Positions 11,851 through 23,937 are shown, counted from the first letter of the stretch. The stretch: 64,000 nt of DNA from Diogma glabrata (GCA_963693315.1 OY856188.1:193698322-193762321), one strand, 5' to 3'. Notes: generated by a model not told the origin, from the sequence alone. A program made the numbers and translations.

Positions 11851-13016
11851 AAAAAATGTTATTTTTTTCCTATTCCTATATTTTTCCTATGTTCCTATGT
11901 ATAATTTTAACATTACCTCTGACTTTGGGAATATTTATTAATTTGTAAATTTTCCAGGAGCTAGGAAAATATTGAGATATAATGCAGCAATTAAATATTG
12001 CAAGCAGAAGCTCTAGTGTGATATCGGGAAATTTTTTAATCATGAAATAGGAAATTAGATCGTTCCCATATGACTTTTTATTATTTAAATTCTTGATAAT
12101 TGCCTTAAAATTATCAACTGTGAGAAGCGGAATGCTTTCGCATGAATGGTTAGATTCAAAGAAATCTTTCAATGTATTTTCGATTAAGTCGTGGTTCGTG
12201 TCGGGACTGGAGAGATTGAAGTACGGTCTTTAAAAAGATTTTTGTAGTGATTCGCGAAGAAGGTTTTGATTTGCTCATCGCTGTTAATAACATTGTCGGA
12301 ATCATCTACAATTGTGGTGGGATTACCTTTCTTCCGGCCGGTTGTTTGACTAATTTGACGAAACATATTATTGGACGGGATAATTTTCTTTAACCACGCC
12401 CTAAAACGATCTTCAAGCACTGCCTCTATATGATTTTTAATCATATTTGAAATAGAATTAGTTTTTGATTTTACAATTTTGTATTTTGTATTTGAGGTAT
12501 TAAGAAAATGGAGATGCAACCGTTTAAGTTGTCTTCTCCAATTCGATCGGATTTAAACATCTTTTTACGAGTTTAGGCATAGAATGAAGATTGTTGTATG
12601 ATGTGGGACTCACTTTTCTTGAATTTTCTTGAAGAGTAGAATTTATCATGATGTTAAATTCTTGGATCACATCCAACTTAGAAATTTCCAAAGTTTTCGC
12701 GAGATCTTAGGCCAATTGGTGAGAGCTTAAGCCAATTGGTGTCTTTAAATGACGAATATTCAGCTTTTTGAAAATTATTTTCAAAAAGACCTGGAGTGCT
12801 GTGAGTTAACTTCAGATGGACCGGATAATGGTCTTAATGAAAAGTTGAAGTGTAACACTGAGAATTATGATTTACTTCAAAGAGTGAATTGAGATTACCA
12901 GTTATAAAAAAGTCAAGGTGACTCTGCAACCTTTTTGGATTTGGCGGATAGAAGATATTGAAAAAGTGGGGATTGTTTGTCCACCACTGATCAATATAAT
13001 CTTACCAATATTGTAA

Positions 13017-13511
13017 CTACCACTTGATAGAACGTGATTTAAAGTCTCCACCAGCGATGAAGGGCACCGATTGTGGGAGGTTGGTGAAGAGGTGATCAAG
13101 AACGCTGTGCACTTCTGAAACCGTACTAGACGGGTGGAAATAGCACGAAATGAGAATTAATTTTTGGGATAACTGAGATAATATAAATGAAATTTCAATT
13201 GGTGTAATTGAAGATTTACCAATATTGAGACTGGGAATTAACTTGTATGAGATATTGTTTGGTATAATAATACCAGTGCCGCAGCCAGAGTTATTTCTAA
13301 CAAACGAATGATTAGGAAATGTGATATTGTGTCTAGGATTGAGATGAGTTTCATTCACTAAAACAATTTTGTTAAGTTTAGCTACAAGAAAATGTTGAAG
13401 TTCCATTCTTTTATGACGTGCTACTATGGAGTTGAGATTTATTGAAACGATTTCGAACAGTCGATTTGGCATTAAATTTGGGAGTTTTGTATTGATGGAA
13501 TTAGCCATCAT
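13017..13511 (-). pseudogene. LINE APE endonuclease, N-terminal part
   Basis: This reads IVSINLNSIVARHKRMELQ (the Asn-containing start of LINE endonucleases), then KIVLVNETHLNP with the catalytic Glu, then a GTGIIIPNN block and FIAGGDFKSRS, where GDFN is expected. The frame breaks afterwards; the SDH motif was not located with confidence. Confidence 0.75.
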
Positions 13512-13829
13512 ATAAATCCATTACGAATGACAGGAAGACGCTTCGTTTATCGTCATTATTGTCTATTTTCTTGTATTGTGAGAGAAAGGATCTGACCTTC
13601 TTCAAAAGTTTCTTGGTGCTTACACCAAATAAATCGACGGATATTTCCATGAACGATGACATAGGCATTTGGTCTTTGTTAATGTTGTTTAATGTTGGGG
13701 TCGGTACACTTTCTCTTCTTTGTCCAGATTGTTGTTTGAGTGCGTCTGCAAAAGAAATGTTTTTATTAATGGTGCTGTTAACGGATTTATAAATAAATGC
13801 TTCTTATTGTTTCATGTTGGCTCTCTTGC

Positions 13830-14712
13830 TGCAACTAATTTTTGATATAAGGAACAACCTTTATAATTCGCTGGATGAGCAAGTTAGCCACAGTTGACGC
13901 AGAAGGGCTGTCTTGAAACTTTATCTTCTTCATTAAGTGGACAATGGACATGTACCTGGATCATGTCTATTTTTGCATTTTACCCACTAGACTGGTCGTT
14001 AAAAATTAAATTTTTCTGAGACGCCCCCTAAAAAAATTCTTTGTGGTCAAAAAACCCAAAGTACATTATTTTTTTTTTTAAATCAAAAGAACACGTGCCG
14101 CAAAATCATCGAAGTTGATTTTTTGAAAAATTCGTAGATTTTTTTCAAATATCTCATAAAATATGCAGATTTAAAAAAAAGTCGTATGAACTTTTTGGTA
14201 GGAAATTTAATTCTCTACGAACAAGGTCCAAGACATTTTTTTCCTAAAACGTATAGTTCTCATGATATTTTGAAAATGAACTTTTAAGTTTTCGTAATTT
14301 ATAAAAAACATAAAAAATAAATGTGACGAAAAAGTCTTAATTTTCTTCTTGTGCTATAGAATAAAATGCATAAAAAAATAATCGTGACAAAAAAAATCGA
14401 AATTAGTACTTTTTTGCTCAAAATTCAATTCGTCTTGGAAAATTTAATTTTTAACGACCAGTCTATTACACACCTATGCTTCATTTGGCAGCAGGATGAA
14501 ACATGACCATAACGCTGGCAATTGTGCAATTGGACACTGCCCTTGTTTTGTGGTTTATGCCACGTTACCGTTTGGTAAGCGATGTGTCGAATTTTTATTA
14601 TATCTTTATTTTTAATGGATGGAATGAAACTAGCCATGAAAATATTTGATTTTATGTTGTTCTTTTTGCTGTATGCCGTTTCTAGTCTGGATATCTTGAT
14701 CACCTGATCCAC
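13830..14712 (-). pseudogene. LINE ORF1 with CCHC knuckles, interrupted
   Basis: The upstream part (14712-14464) ends in NCQRYGHVSSCCQMKHRC, a CCHC zinc knuckle of the type in I/jockey ORF1 proteins. Past the MITE, bases 13905-13840 read CVNC..AHPANYKGC, a further knuckle with one stop. The order fits an ORF1 nucleic-acid-binding protein. Confidence 0.7.
13990..14463. mobile_element. 474-bp Tc1/mariner-type MITE
   Basis: Terminal inverted repeats GACTGGTCGTTAAAAATTAA and beyond (about 27 bp) face each other at 13990 and 14463 and are flanked by TA at 13988-13989 and 14464-14465. TA duplication is the hallmark of Tc1/mariner transposition. There is no coding capacity. It interrupts LINE ORF1. 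Confidence 0.85.
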
Positions 14713-14740
14713 ACCTAGGTACCTCTAAGCTCATTGATGA

Positions 14741-15696
14741 TGTCGTCTTCTGAGTTCTGACGTTGAGAAATGTAGTCCTTTTATTACTGCCGTAACATTT
14801 CGTTCGTCTTTTGAATAATATGTCTACGATAGCACACCACTATCATGGCAGAAAAAAGTTTTCGGGATCGTCAAAGACAGGCGCCTCACGTAGTATAAAA
14901 TATGTGGTAATCATCAAATAAAATCGGCGTGGGCCCAGGGACTAAAAGTATGCTTTAAGTTTTTTGGAAACCACTAAAAAACCAATGATTCAATTTTGGT
15001 AGAAATTGCTTTCTAATTTACGTTAAGATGAATTGATTGTGGCATCTTTCATTTAGATTGGTTTATCCGTTCGTCTGGACAAATTTTGGAAAAATCAGAC
15101 AAAAACCTGGTAGTGGAGCATCCGAAGATTTGTTTTTACATTAAATCGTCGTTTAGAACAAAAAGTAAATGAAAAAAGTAGACAGAAATCACAAATCGTT
15201 CGAAGACTGATCGAGGCACATAACACAATTAAGCCAACATCGACTCAAAATGAGGTCAATTTTTCTATATCGGGCAATTTTGTGCCACTCTTACACCGAT
15301 TTTGAAACTTAATACAGTTCTTTTTAAATGTTCTCAATACCTCGAGAATTCCCGAGAATTGTTTACGGTAAAGCCCGAAACTCGAAAATTGAAATTTTCA
15401 TTAATTCGGGAAATCCCAAATTTCTACGGTTAAAGTGGGATTTTGTTTTTTATGCTATAGATTGCAAACTTTACCAAAAATCTACTTGTGCGTTCGATAT
15501 TTTTCATTATTTAAACAAATAAATATATGGGCGGTATGCATAAAAACCAGTAAACACTAACTAACGTGTAAAAAATCTTGTGCTTTATTTGTAAACGTTT
15601 ACAAGTAATTCAAAATTCAAATCAATAGATGTGTGATCGATAAAAAATGTTCTTTCTTAACTTGACTAACTTTTGTATTTATTTTTATATTTTCAG
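14741..15696. other. Non-coding, probably intron of the AXH gene
   Basis: No recognisable element or coding block. The segment ends with a pyrimidine-rich stretch and TTTTCAG at 15690-15696, the acceptor of the next feature. Confidence 0.5.
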
Positions 15697-16341
15697 GTTG
15701 ATATGGAAGTAAATCCCGAACATCCATTTTTTGTGTATGGTCATGGTTGGGCATCATGTAATCCAGATTCATCAATGCAAATTTTTGGATTAGAATGTCA
15801 AAAGTTACAAGTTGGTGACGTATGTATATCGCTTTATACAAATAGTCCACAAATTCCACAACAAATGTCTCCACTTGCTACAACAGTTTCAGCAACAACA
15901 ACAACATCGTCGTCTCTAACACAAAACCATCCAATACAACTGTCACATCAACAACAATTATCACATCAACAACCGATGACAACAAATTATTTTAACTATC
16001 CCTACTACAACCGTGATGATCTAACATCACAACTCCCGCAAAACTTATCAAGACGTTCAAATACAATTCCAACAACAGCAACAGGTACAACAGTAACCAG
16101 TCGTCCATTATTATCTCATATGGAACAAATTCAACATCATCATCAACATTCATTAAACTCTTCTCTATCATCGTACACATCACCGGCAACAACATTATCA
16201 CTTGCAACATCTACACCATCATCATTATTGCAATCACAACAAAATGACAAATTAGGACAAAATATTATTCGTAATAATGATGACCATTTAAGAAATCCTC
16301 ATTCAATCAGTAAACATTTATATGATCAACAACAACATTTT
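15697..16341 (+). CDS. Atx-1: Ataxin-1-like protein, AXH-domain exon (partial)
   Basis: The exon starts after a TTTTCAG acceptor in phase 0 and stays open until the assembly gap. Its first ~45 residues (about EHPFFVYGHGWASCNP to KLQVGDVCISL) match the second half of the AXH domain of ataxin-1, the RNA- and protein-binding module also used with transcriptional repressors. The first half of AXH must lie in an upstream exon, which I do not find in the preceding 15 kb. The remaining ~170 residues are low complexity, rich in Gln, Ser, Thr and His. HBP1 also has an AXH domain, but the wording here is closer to ataxin-1. The true end is hidden in the gap. Confidence 0.82.
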
Positions 16342-16541
16342 NNNNNNNNNNNNNNNNNNNNNNNNNNNNNNNNNNNNNNNNNNNNNNNNNNNNNNNNNNN
16401 NNNNNNNNNNNNNNNNNNNNNNNNNNNNNNNNNNNNNNNNNNNNNNNNNNNNNNNNNNNNNNNNNNNNNNNNNNNNNNNNNNNNNNNNNNNNNNNNNNNN
16501 NNNNNNNNNNNNNNNNNNNNNNNNNNNNNNNNNNNNNNNNN
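16342..16541. other. Assembly gap (200 N)
   Basis: Exactly 200 N, which looks like a placeholder length. The sequence on the two sides is unrelated: AXH exon before, inverted LINE after. The true gap size is unknown. Confidence 0.98.
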
Positions 16542-16924
16542 AGGTAGCAGATCCTCTCACTGACCGGGATGAATTTCATCACGGCTTCTTGTATGCGTGC
16601 ACCAACAAGAAAGCCAGTACCAAATTCTCTTTGAGAAGGATGACCATTACAGTATAGAGAGTGACTATCCAAATCTTGTTTTCCGATTATCGGCTATCTA
16701 ATTTCTTGTAGAGCAATAATATCCATCCTATACCTCTCAGCCTCTGTTTCTAGACTTATAAGAGCATCAGGAGCGCTCAGGCTGCACACGTTCCACGTTC
16801 CGATTTGGTAGTTTGGTCCTTTTTCACGTCCAGGTAAAATTCTGTTTTTGTTTCCGGGTCTGTTATTCTCTTTCTGATAACCAAATTTAACATATTAGTT
16901 TTTTTTCCGGGGTTAAGGGTTAAC
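16542..16924 (-). mobile_element. RTE-type LINE, 5' endonuclease fragment
   Basis: On the minus strand the sequence reads a LINE start (RYRMDIIALQEIR, with the catalytic Glu), then FGTGFLVGARIQEAVMKF and PVSERICY, a block typical of RTE endonucleases, before running into the gap. The 5' leader continues past the hAT insertion at 20802. It is probably the same broad group as the element at 1-1805, but the two do not overlap enough to say it is the same family. Confidence 0.75.
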
Positions 16925-17047
16925 CTTAGGCCCAGTGGCGTAGCTAGCATGGGTGGCACCCGGGGCGGATATTGTGGTGTCACCCCAAAAATAAAAACTG
17001 TCAATAATAATAAAAAGCCGATAAACGTAATTTATAATTTTTTTCAA

Positions 17048-19420
17048 TTAATACAAATGAGCATTATTATTATAAGCCCGCAAGTAATTTTTAACTAATT
17101 TTAATTTGCTGAAACTCCTCTCACACGAAGCCACTAAGACGCAAATAGTCATGAATAACTTTAGTGCGACCGTAAGATTCGGAAGAAATTCTAAAAAATC
17201 CCATTCTACGATGAATTTCAAAAAGTCTAGGTACACCCAATTAGAAACTGTAACATTGGCCGCTTTTAAATGCCTCCTCACCCTTTGTATCTCTATGAGG
17301 AGTTCTGTTGCCAATAACGCATCATAAAAACCAGTAAATTTTGATACCGATAATTTTAACTCTTCACTGTTCGCCAAAAGCTAAGTGTTTGTCTGCACAA
17401 CCTCGAACAATGAAGCTAAATCTTGAACTGACTTCAGTCTAGTTCGGAGTTCAACACTGAATCGGTCAAGACATTCCAACATGTCCTTTTTAATTTGAGC
17501 TCTCAGTGTCAGTCCAACATCAGGTGCAAACTCACCACCCGTTCGTTTTTTGCGTTTTTATGACGAATTCGGCTTTCCATTGGAATGTCATAGTCCTCCG
17601 ATTTTTTCGCAGCAAGATCTATTGCCTCTTCTACAATGAGACTTCGTTATGAATTGACTCTATTTTTGTAGCTAATTGATCAATATTCAAGCCCGTGCTT
17701 TGCAATCCAATCTGAGCACAGATATTATTTCTCTTAGAATATCATTCCAAAACAAAAGATAGCAAAGAAACGAAAAATCACATGCTGCATTGATAAGGTT
17801 CTGTGCAGCGCCTCTAGTGTCTACATTTTCTTGTTGATCACTTAACTTCTCAATTTCAGCCACAATCCCATCAAATTTTTCGGCCAATACTTTTACTGCA
17901 GCGTAATGAGCACTCCAATGCGCTGTTAAGAGTATTTTAACAGTTGCTTTGTTGTGTTTAGCAAGTACTTCCCAGCGGCTAGTCGAAGCAGAAAAACATG
18001 TAAAAATGGCTTCCACTGACGAGTGTTGGCCGTATAAATTAATTGAATGGTCTTTGCAGCCCACAAAAATTGCTTTGTTATTTTTTGCTTTAATAATAGC
18101 TTGCACTTCTCCATGTATACTACTCATAACAGCTGCATTATCATAACCTTTGGGAGCGACAATTCATAACATCTATACCAGCATTTTCAAGATTTTACAC
18201 TGAAAAAAACATGTCCTATTTCCAATCGAAATGCAGTTGTCTCAACCTCACCGTGCGGGCAGATATGGCGAATCGAAATACGAGATTGATTCAACAACCG
18301 TACAATGATAAGCCGATGCAGTTGAGACAATCACATGAAATATTTATGTGAAAATAAAATATAGTTCAATTAATCTCAAATACTTAAATTTTAAAATGAA
18401 AAATTCATGATATAAGGCCAAAGAAATATGTTTTCATGGAAATAGTTATTAACTTTATTCAACTACGGTTATATTAGATAGCACTTTATATTTTAATTAC
18501 ACCTCATTCTGTTATCAGGAAAATGTTACTGAGTACTGAGTAGTTGTCCCAATCACGGTGAAATTGTTTGTAAATATCTTTTCTTTGCATGAATAATAAA
18601 CTGTCATCTTCGAGATGAGGTTATCATTACTTCAATTTTTTTTCAGTATAAGAATTTCATCGCTTAAATCAGCGGCTTTTTTCCACGTAAAGGAAAAAAT
18701 CCAAGGAATACTTCCTTGATTTCCACTTTACTACCATCAATTTTCACATAACGAATCACTTCTGACATTTGATCAATATGTGAAATGTCAGGTGTGCTAT
18801 CAAACATAATTCCAAAATATTTAACCGATTTAATTTCGTTGACAAGCTTAAACTTTACGTGGATCGCTAAAACATTTATGAACTCATTTTGTATATCTGG
18901 TGACAAATATGATACTTTTGGTGATTTACCATGCTCCAAATTCAAAATGTGTTCTTTTAACACTACATCATACTTTGACAATAGTTTGGTTAGTTCAAAG
19001 AAATTGCCTTTATTTGAAGAACTTTGTCCTTCATCATGTCCACGAAATGCTGGGTTTTGTTTAGATAAAAACAAAGTTATATCCAATAATCTTGATAAAA
19101 GATGTTTCCACTTCTGTTTTTTTTTATATATTAATTGCAAGGCTGCGTCTCGTATCGTTTTATGAATTTTTAACCTCATTTCCAAAGTTTTCCACTTTTC
19201 AAAATTCTCCAGATGTTCATTTGAGGTTTCATGCTCGGCCAATTTGGGATTTAAATTCCACCGCTTCTGATATCCAGTAGTAAATGTTGATTTTGTATTA
19301 TTATTATTGGTGACAGCAAATACACGACAACAGAAGCAATACAGGACGCAAGTTATTATTTACAGGAGAATAAACAATCCATGGCCGTAGAATTTTTTCA
19401 CCATTATTCATCATTTTATA
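17048..19420 (-). pseudogene. hAT transposase (TTF/ZMYM1-like), broken
   Basis: From 19420 downward: a degenerate BED/TTF-type zinc-finger region, then 19242-18664 with HETSNEHLENFEKW and YFGIMFDSTPDISHIDQMSE (first catalytic Asp region, DUF4371-like). Next is 18127-17687 (GCKDHSINLYGQHSS, LTAHWSAHYAAV). Then 17377-17048 with the C-terminal dimerisation block VASCERSFSKLKLVKNYLR. Frames are separated by stops and shifts, so this copy cannot make a transposase. Confidence 0.85.
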
Positions 19421-20039
19421 AAACCATTCTTTAGAAAGATGGCGAACATCACCTTTTATGTCTAACCCGTGTCTAGATACAGTAACAAACGACCCTTCTC
19501 TATTTTGAAAATGTTCACTTTCTTTTTTTATGATTTCAATGCGAACATGTATGTATGTAACCTACAAAAATTTGCAAAACTGCAGTAATTGCATAACTGC
19601 CATTTTATTATACAATAATTATTTTTGTGTCCATTGAAAAACGATCTATTTCAATTTATTCTTTGAGTTTCAAGATAAAGGAAAAAAAATTATTTTGAGA
19701 TCATTTACAAACACGGTAATTTGATTGTTTGTTAGTTTCCATATGTGTTTCCAGACCTGGTCATTAAATAATCATGCTTGCATACTAAATAATATATCGT
19801 AAAAAACGGTCAATATGGTATCTATAGGAATAATCAAAACTATTGAGTAATTGTGGTGATGGGATTCAATGCTCAACATGTTGATTCGATTAATATTGTT
19901 AAAATTTTATTTCACGTAATAACTCAAAAATTTTAAAAAGTAGAATAGATTCTTTTTGAACCAATAACACATTTATAGGACACATTTATAAGTTATCACA
20001 ATTTATAAATTAAAATTATATGGATAACCTGGTTAAAAT

Positions 20040-20740
20040 GGTTTCTAAGTGATTTATCGTTGAAAACATGTGATGGTTTGTTTAAGTTTTTTACGTTCGG
20101 GTGTCACCCCAAAACGGTTTCGAAGTGATTTATCGTTGAAAACATGTGATGGTTTGTTTAAGTTTTTTACGTTCGGGTGTCACCTCAAAACGGTTTCGAA
20201 GTGATTTATCGTTGAAAACATTGTGATGGTTGGTTTAAGTTGTTTACGTTCGGGTGTCACCCCAAAACGGTTTCGAAGTGATTTATCGTTGAAAACATTG
20301 TGATGGTTTGTTTATGTTTTTTACGTTCGGGTGTCACCCCAAAACGGTTTCGAAGTGATTTATCATTGAAAACATTGTGATGGTTTGTTTAAGTTGTTTA
20401 CGTTCGGGTGTCACCCCAAAACGGTTTCGAAGTGATTTATCGTTGAAAACATTGTGATGGTTTGTTTAAGTTTTTTACGTTCGGGTGTCACCCCAAAACG
20501 GTTTCGAAGTGATTTATCATTGAAAACATTGTGATGGTTTGTTTAAGTTTTTACGTTCGGGTGTCACCCCAAAACGGATTCGAAGTGATTTATCGTTGAA
20601 AACATTGTGATGGTTTGTTTATGTTTTTTACGTTCGGGTGTCACCCCAAAACGGTTTCGAAGTGATTTATCGTTGAAAACATAAAACAGTTAAAAACGTA
20701 AAACAGTTTTTTACGTTCGGGTGTCACCCCAAAACGGGTG
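20040..20740. repeat. ~77-bp satellite inside the hAT element, ~9 units
   Basis: Nine occurrences of ACGTTCGGGTGTCACC at 76-78 base spacing. Each is followed by AAAACGGTTTCGAAGTGATT and TGAAAACAT..GATGGTTTGTTTA. The GGGTGTCACCCC core also forms the subterminal sequence next to both hAT ends, so the array grew from the transposon's own end. The last unit runs into the terminal repeat. Confidence 0.92.
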
Positions 20741-20801
20741 ACACCCGGGGCGGACCGCCCCCCCCCCCCCGCCCCCCCCTAGCTACGCCTCTGCTTAGGC
20801 C

Positions 20802-21110
20802 CAACCCAAATTGTCGTGAATGAGTCCGTTCTGCATATTAAGCTCACCAGAAACAACCTTTTTACACGTTTATATAGCGAGCCGCTTGATTCAAGACAGA
20901 CGCTCGCTCCAAGCCGCCCCTAACATAGAGAACAGACGCTTGAGTCGCATTGGTTGTAAGACGCCAATTTGCCGTGATGTAGCGTCATTGACTAAGCAGT
21001 TTTTACTCTGCTTGTCTCCAATACACCAGCCTAATTCCGTCAGCGTTACTCAGGCAGCACGGCGTGGACGTCGAATTTCGGATTTCGCTACTAAAGGTTG
21101 GTTTCTTTCA
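20802..21110 (-). mobile_element. RTE leader continued, 5' of the hAT insertion
   Basis: This continues the minus-strand RTE leader from 16924 across the hAT (same CTTAGGCC site). It is non-coding. Its outer limit is unclear and is set where an LTR-like segment begins. Confidence 0.4.
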
Positions 21111-21120
21111 CATACCTATA

Positions 21121-21231
21121 TGTGGCAACAATGTAAAATGTATTCTACTACTATGTGCAGTGTATAATATGAGCGTATAATAAATCATTACTTAACCACA
21201 CATCCTAAACATTCGTATCATTACATTACAT
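21121..21231 (+). repeat. Possible 5' LTR end and primer site of a gypsy element
   Basis: This stretch begins TGTGGCAACA and ends ATTACA, followed at 21232 by TGATGTCAGATTT, similar to the TGGTGTCAGAAG primer-binding segment after the LTR in many insect Ty3/gypsy elements. A gag start follows at 21389. No matching 3' LTR was found, so the boundaries are tentative. Confidence 0.4.
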
Positions 21232-21388
21232 GATGTCAGATTTTATTTGATTATAATTAATATAAATTTAATATAATTAATAAGAAAGAAATAATAATAC
21301 GACGATAATCAAAATAATAAAATAGTGAATCGAAACGAAAAATAAAATAAATAAAAATACGCAACTCAATAAAGAAAAAATACACAAG

Positions 21389-21995
21389 ATGGCTGACGAA
21401 AGTGGTGCAAATTTTATTAGACCACTTAAATATTTAGATGTAAATAGTCCGATGCCGTTATCGTGGAATAATTGGATACAACAGTATGATTGGTTCACGG
21501 AAGCCACATTGCTAAATAAAAAAGGAGAAGAAATGCAGGTTGCAACCTTTATGTCATCGATTGGACCAGAGTGCGTAAATATTTATAATTCATTTAATTT
21601 AAAAGATGATGAAACTAAGATGTTAAAAAAATTCGACAAAAATTCAACGAGTATTTTACACCCAAGTTAAACCTAACTTTCGAACGGTACACGTTTAACA
21701 AAATCATACAAAATGAGGGTGAGAATTCGATGATTTTTGGACGCGCAAAATTACAAAGTAAAAAGTGTGATTTTAGTCAATTACATGATAGTTTATTGAT
21801 TGATAAAATTATAATAGGCATACGCAATCATGGTTAGAGAAAAACTATTGTCAGAAGATGAACTTTCATTGGATATGGCAATAAAAATTTCTTGAGCTAG
21901 CGAACTAACACTCAAACAATTAGACGAAATAGAAGGAAATGATGTGGTAGCTGTGAGTGAAGTTAAGTTTAAAAATAAAAGAACGGGTCACTGTA
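21389..21995 (+). pseudogene. Ty3/gypsy gag (K02A2.6-like), interrupted
   Basis: The ATG frame reads a capsid N-terminus: WNNWIQQYDWFTEATLLNKKG and EEMQVATFMSSIGPE, then NSFNLKDDETKM. A shift at about 21665 moves the match to another frame (TFERYTFNKIIQNEGENS, then FGRAKLQSKKCDFSQLHD). It stops near 21995 at a non-coding insert. The nucleocapsid resumes at 23542. Confidence 0.8.
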
Positions 21996-23530
21996 GTGCC
22001 AATAAGGTTATAGCAACACTACTATATAATAAAAAATAGTGCCAAATGCCTTGCGTACACTGCTATGTGATAGAATGTAGTGTTTCGGAATTTGGTGACA
22101 CTGCTAAACTTTTGTGAACACCGCTACTTTAATTATGTTCTATTAGAATTAACTGTTCGAATTTGCTTGTACTGCTAGTTGTGTTCTTATAGTAACACTT
22201 CTATTCGTAAATGGTTGAATACACTGTTTGACGATTCATGTGGCTACTTTTATTCGGGCATACCAAATACTGGTTTAGTTCATAAATGCAAAACACACTT
22301 TTGTTTTAGTACTAGTATAAAATTATATTATTCGGTTTTCTTCACTTAGCTTAACAGTTATTTGAAATAGTTCTACTTAAGAGATAAAGCACTTAATATA
22401 ACTTATTAAATCATAAACGATTCACTAGTAAACTGATAAACTAATTTTGGTTTTCTGTTGTAGACCGACTACGACACTGATTAATTATTATTTGTTAGTT
22501 TTATTCAATTAGCTTAACAGTTACTTGAAATAGTTCTACTTAAGAGATAAAGCACTTAATTCCATTTAACTTATTAAATCATATACGATTCACTAATAAA
22601 CTGAGATCGGTTTTCTGTTGCTGACCGACTACCACACTATTAACTATTATTTTTTAGTTTTACCGAATTCGTTAGATTTCTACTGGTCTATTTGACTTAT
22701 TGACCGCCCGATTGTTACTTGTTGTCTCGACTTGACTCTTGTAATTTTTTACCCACGACTGATTTTTCCAAAAAACCGCTTGCCATCGATCAATCAAAAT
22801 ATTCTTTTTTCTAATTGACCCAGTTTTCGTAAAAACCAAAAATTGATTACCAATTTAAATTTCATAATAGTATATTAAGAAACTAGTTTCATAATCGACG
22901 ATTTTATCGCACGCAATCTGTTTGGAAAACGACCCGCGCAGCGGGGAGTTTTCTAAAGGATAAGTGCAATAAAACGCCTTATGAAACGAGTTTTTTATAC
23001 TATTTTTTCTATTTTGCATTTTTTGTCTTGAAATTTTAAAAAATGTGTATTTTATTAAACAGTAGTCAATTTGAAATTTTGTTATTATTACTAATTATTT
23101 TAACTAATTAAAATATTTAACACTAATTTAGATATTCTTATTAATTTTATTTACATAATTATTCGTTTTAATGTTCACTGACGTTTGTATGACCAATGTG
23201 ACCAACCTTGAAAGACAAAACTTTTGCGTACCGTAATGAAAGCCATTTCGATACGCATTTGGGTATCGAAATGACTTTATTTTAGACGCAAAATAGAAAA
23301 AATATTATTATTTGTTGATTTTGTATTTTAATTTTATTTAATTTAAAAAAGTATTTCGCAATAATTGATTTGAAGATTGTTAATTTTGTATTTTAATTTT
23401 ATTTGATTTAAAAAAAGGTGTTTTGTAATGATTGATTTTAAGATCGTTGATTTTGCAAAAATAATATTTATTGAATTCGCATTGGTAATAATTGGTTATA
23501 ATTTGGATAATTGATAAATTGAGATACTAC
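21996..23530. other. Non-coding insert between gag halves
   Basis: The insert holds (i) 22014-22260 with several loose copies of a CACTGCTA-type motif; (ii) a ~160-bp direct duplication (22330-22503 and 22504-22662) sharing AACAGTTA.TTGAAATAGTTC; (iii) facing repeats around 22876 and 22980 (AAACTAGTTTCATAA) and at 23001 and 23289 (TTTTTTCTATTTTGC); (iv) a hairpin CATTTCGATAC..GTATCGAAATG (23239-23267); (v) a ~85-bp direct duplication near 23326-23470. No protein. Element type unknown. Confidence 0.6.
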
Positions 23531-23541
23531 ATCACAAAAAA

Positions 23542-23937
23542 TTGAATAAAAATAAAAAATTCGATAGCAAATCTAGTTCTGAGAAACGTAAAGATTTTGA
23601 TTGCAAAAGATGTGGTACCCGACACGACAGGAAAATTTGTCCAGCATACAATGTCAAATGTTATAAATGTAATATTAAGCGTCATCTGGAAAAAATGTGT
23701 AAAACCAAACAAGCACATGCGATTGAAACGGATTCAAACGAAAAATCATATGAAGAATTTAAAGAGATTATAATCGACTCAATACAAACAGTAAAAGATG
23801 ACGATGAAAATTGGTATGAGCAAATACACGTTAAAAATTTAGAGGTTAAAGTGAAGTTAGATTTCGGAGCCCAGTATAATGTTTTGCCTAAAAGTATTGT
23901 GACTAGATTAAATCTCAGTCAATCAATCACGAACTAG
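23542..23937 (+). pseudogene. Gypsy nucleocapsid and protease
   Basis: Two zinc knuckles, CKRCGTRHDRKICPA and CYKCNIKRHLEKMC, then a linker and the protease start VKVKLDFGAQYNVLP. There the usual catalytic DTGA reads DFGA. The flap and ADFL-like region continue in a shifted frame to about 24100. Confidence 0.8.

Larger units (their letters stand above)
11876..14740 (-). mobile_element. Jockey/I-type LINE remnant: ORF1, endonuclease, start of RT
   Basis: On the minus strand it opens with an ORF1 (14712 downward), continues with an APE-type endonuclease (13511-12900), a linker (12519-12184) and the first part of a reverse transcriptase (12172-11876; NNKKSYGNDLISY, then FPSSWKI). The RT palm and 3' end are absent; the fragment stops beside repeat copy B. 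Frames are broken in several places and ORF1 is split by a MITE (13990-14463). Confidence 0.75.
16933..20793 (-). mobile_element. Complete-ended hAT transposon, 3861 bp
   Basis: The ends are CAGTGGCGTAGCTAG and CTAGCTACGCCTCTG (one mismatch as inverted repeats), flanked by a perfect 8-bp duplication CTTAGGCC at 16925-16932 and 20794-20801, the hAT signature. Both ends continue with GTGNCACCCGGGGCGGA. The minus strand encodes a broken transposase. One subterminal region has expanded into a ~77-bp tandem array (20040-20740). It interrupts an RTE leader. Confidence 0.93.

Noticed and set aside
15010..15260. Possible mariner-like transposase remnant
   Set aside because: Short phrases hinted at a helix-turn-helix, but no DDE block or terminal repeats could be found.
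16318..16672. Open frames crossing the N gap
   Set aside because: They exist only because unknown bases were translated; nothing supports continuity across the gap.
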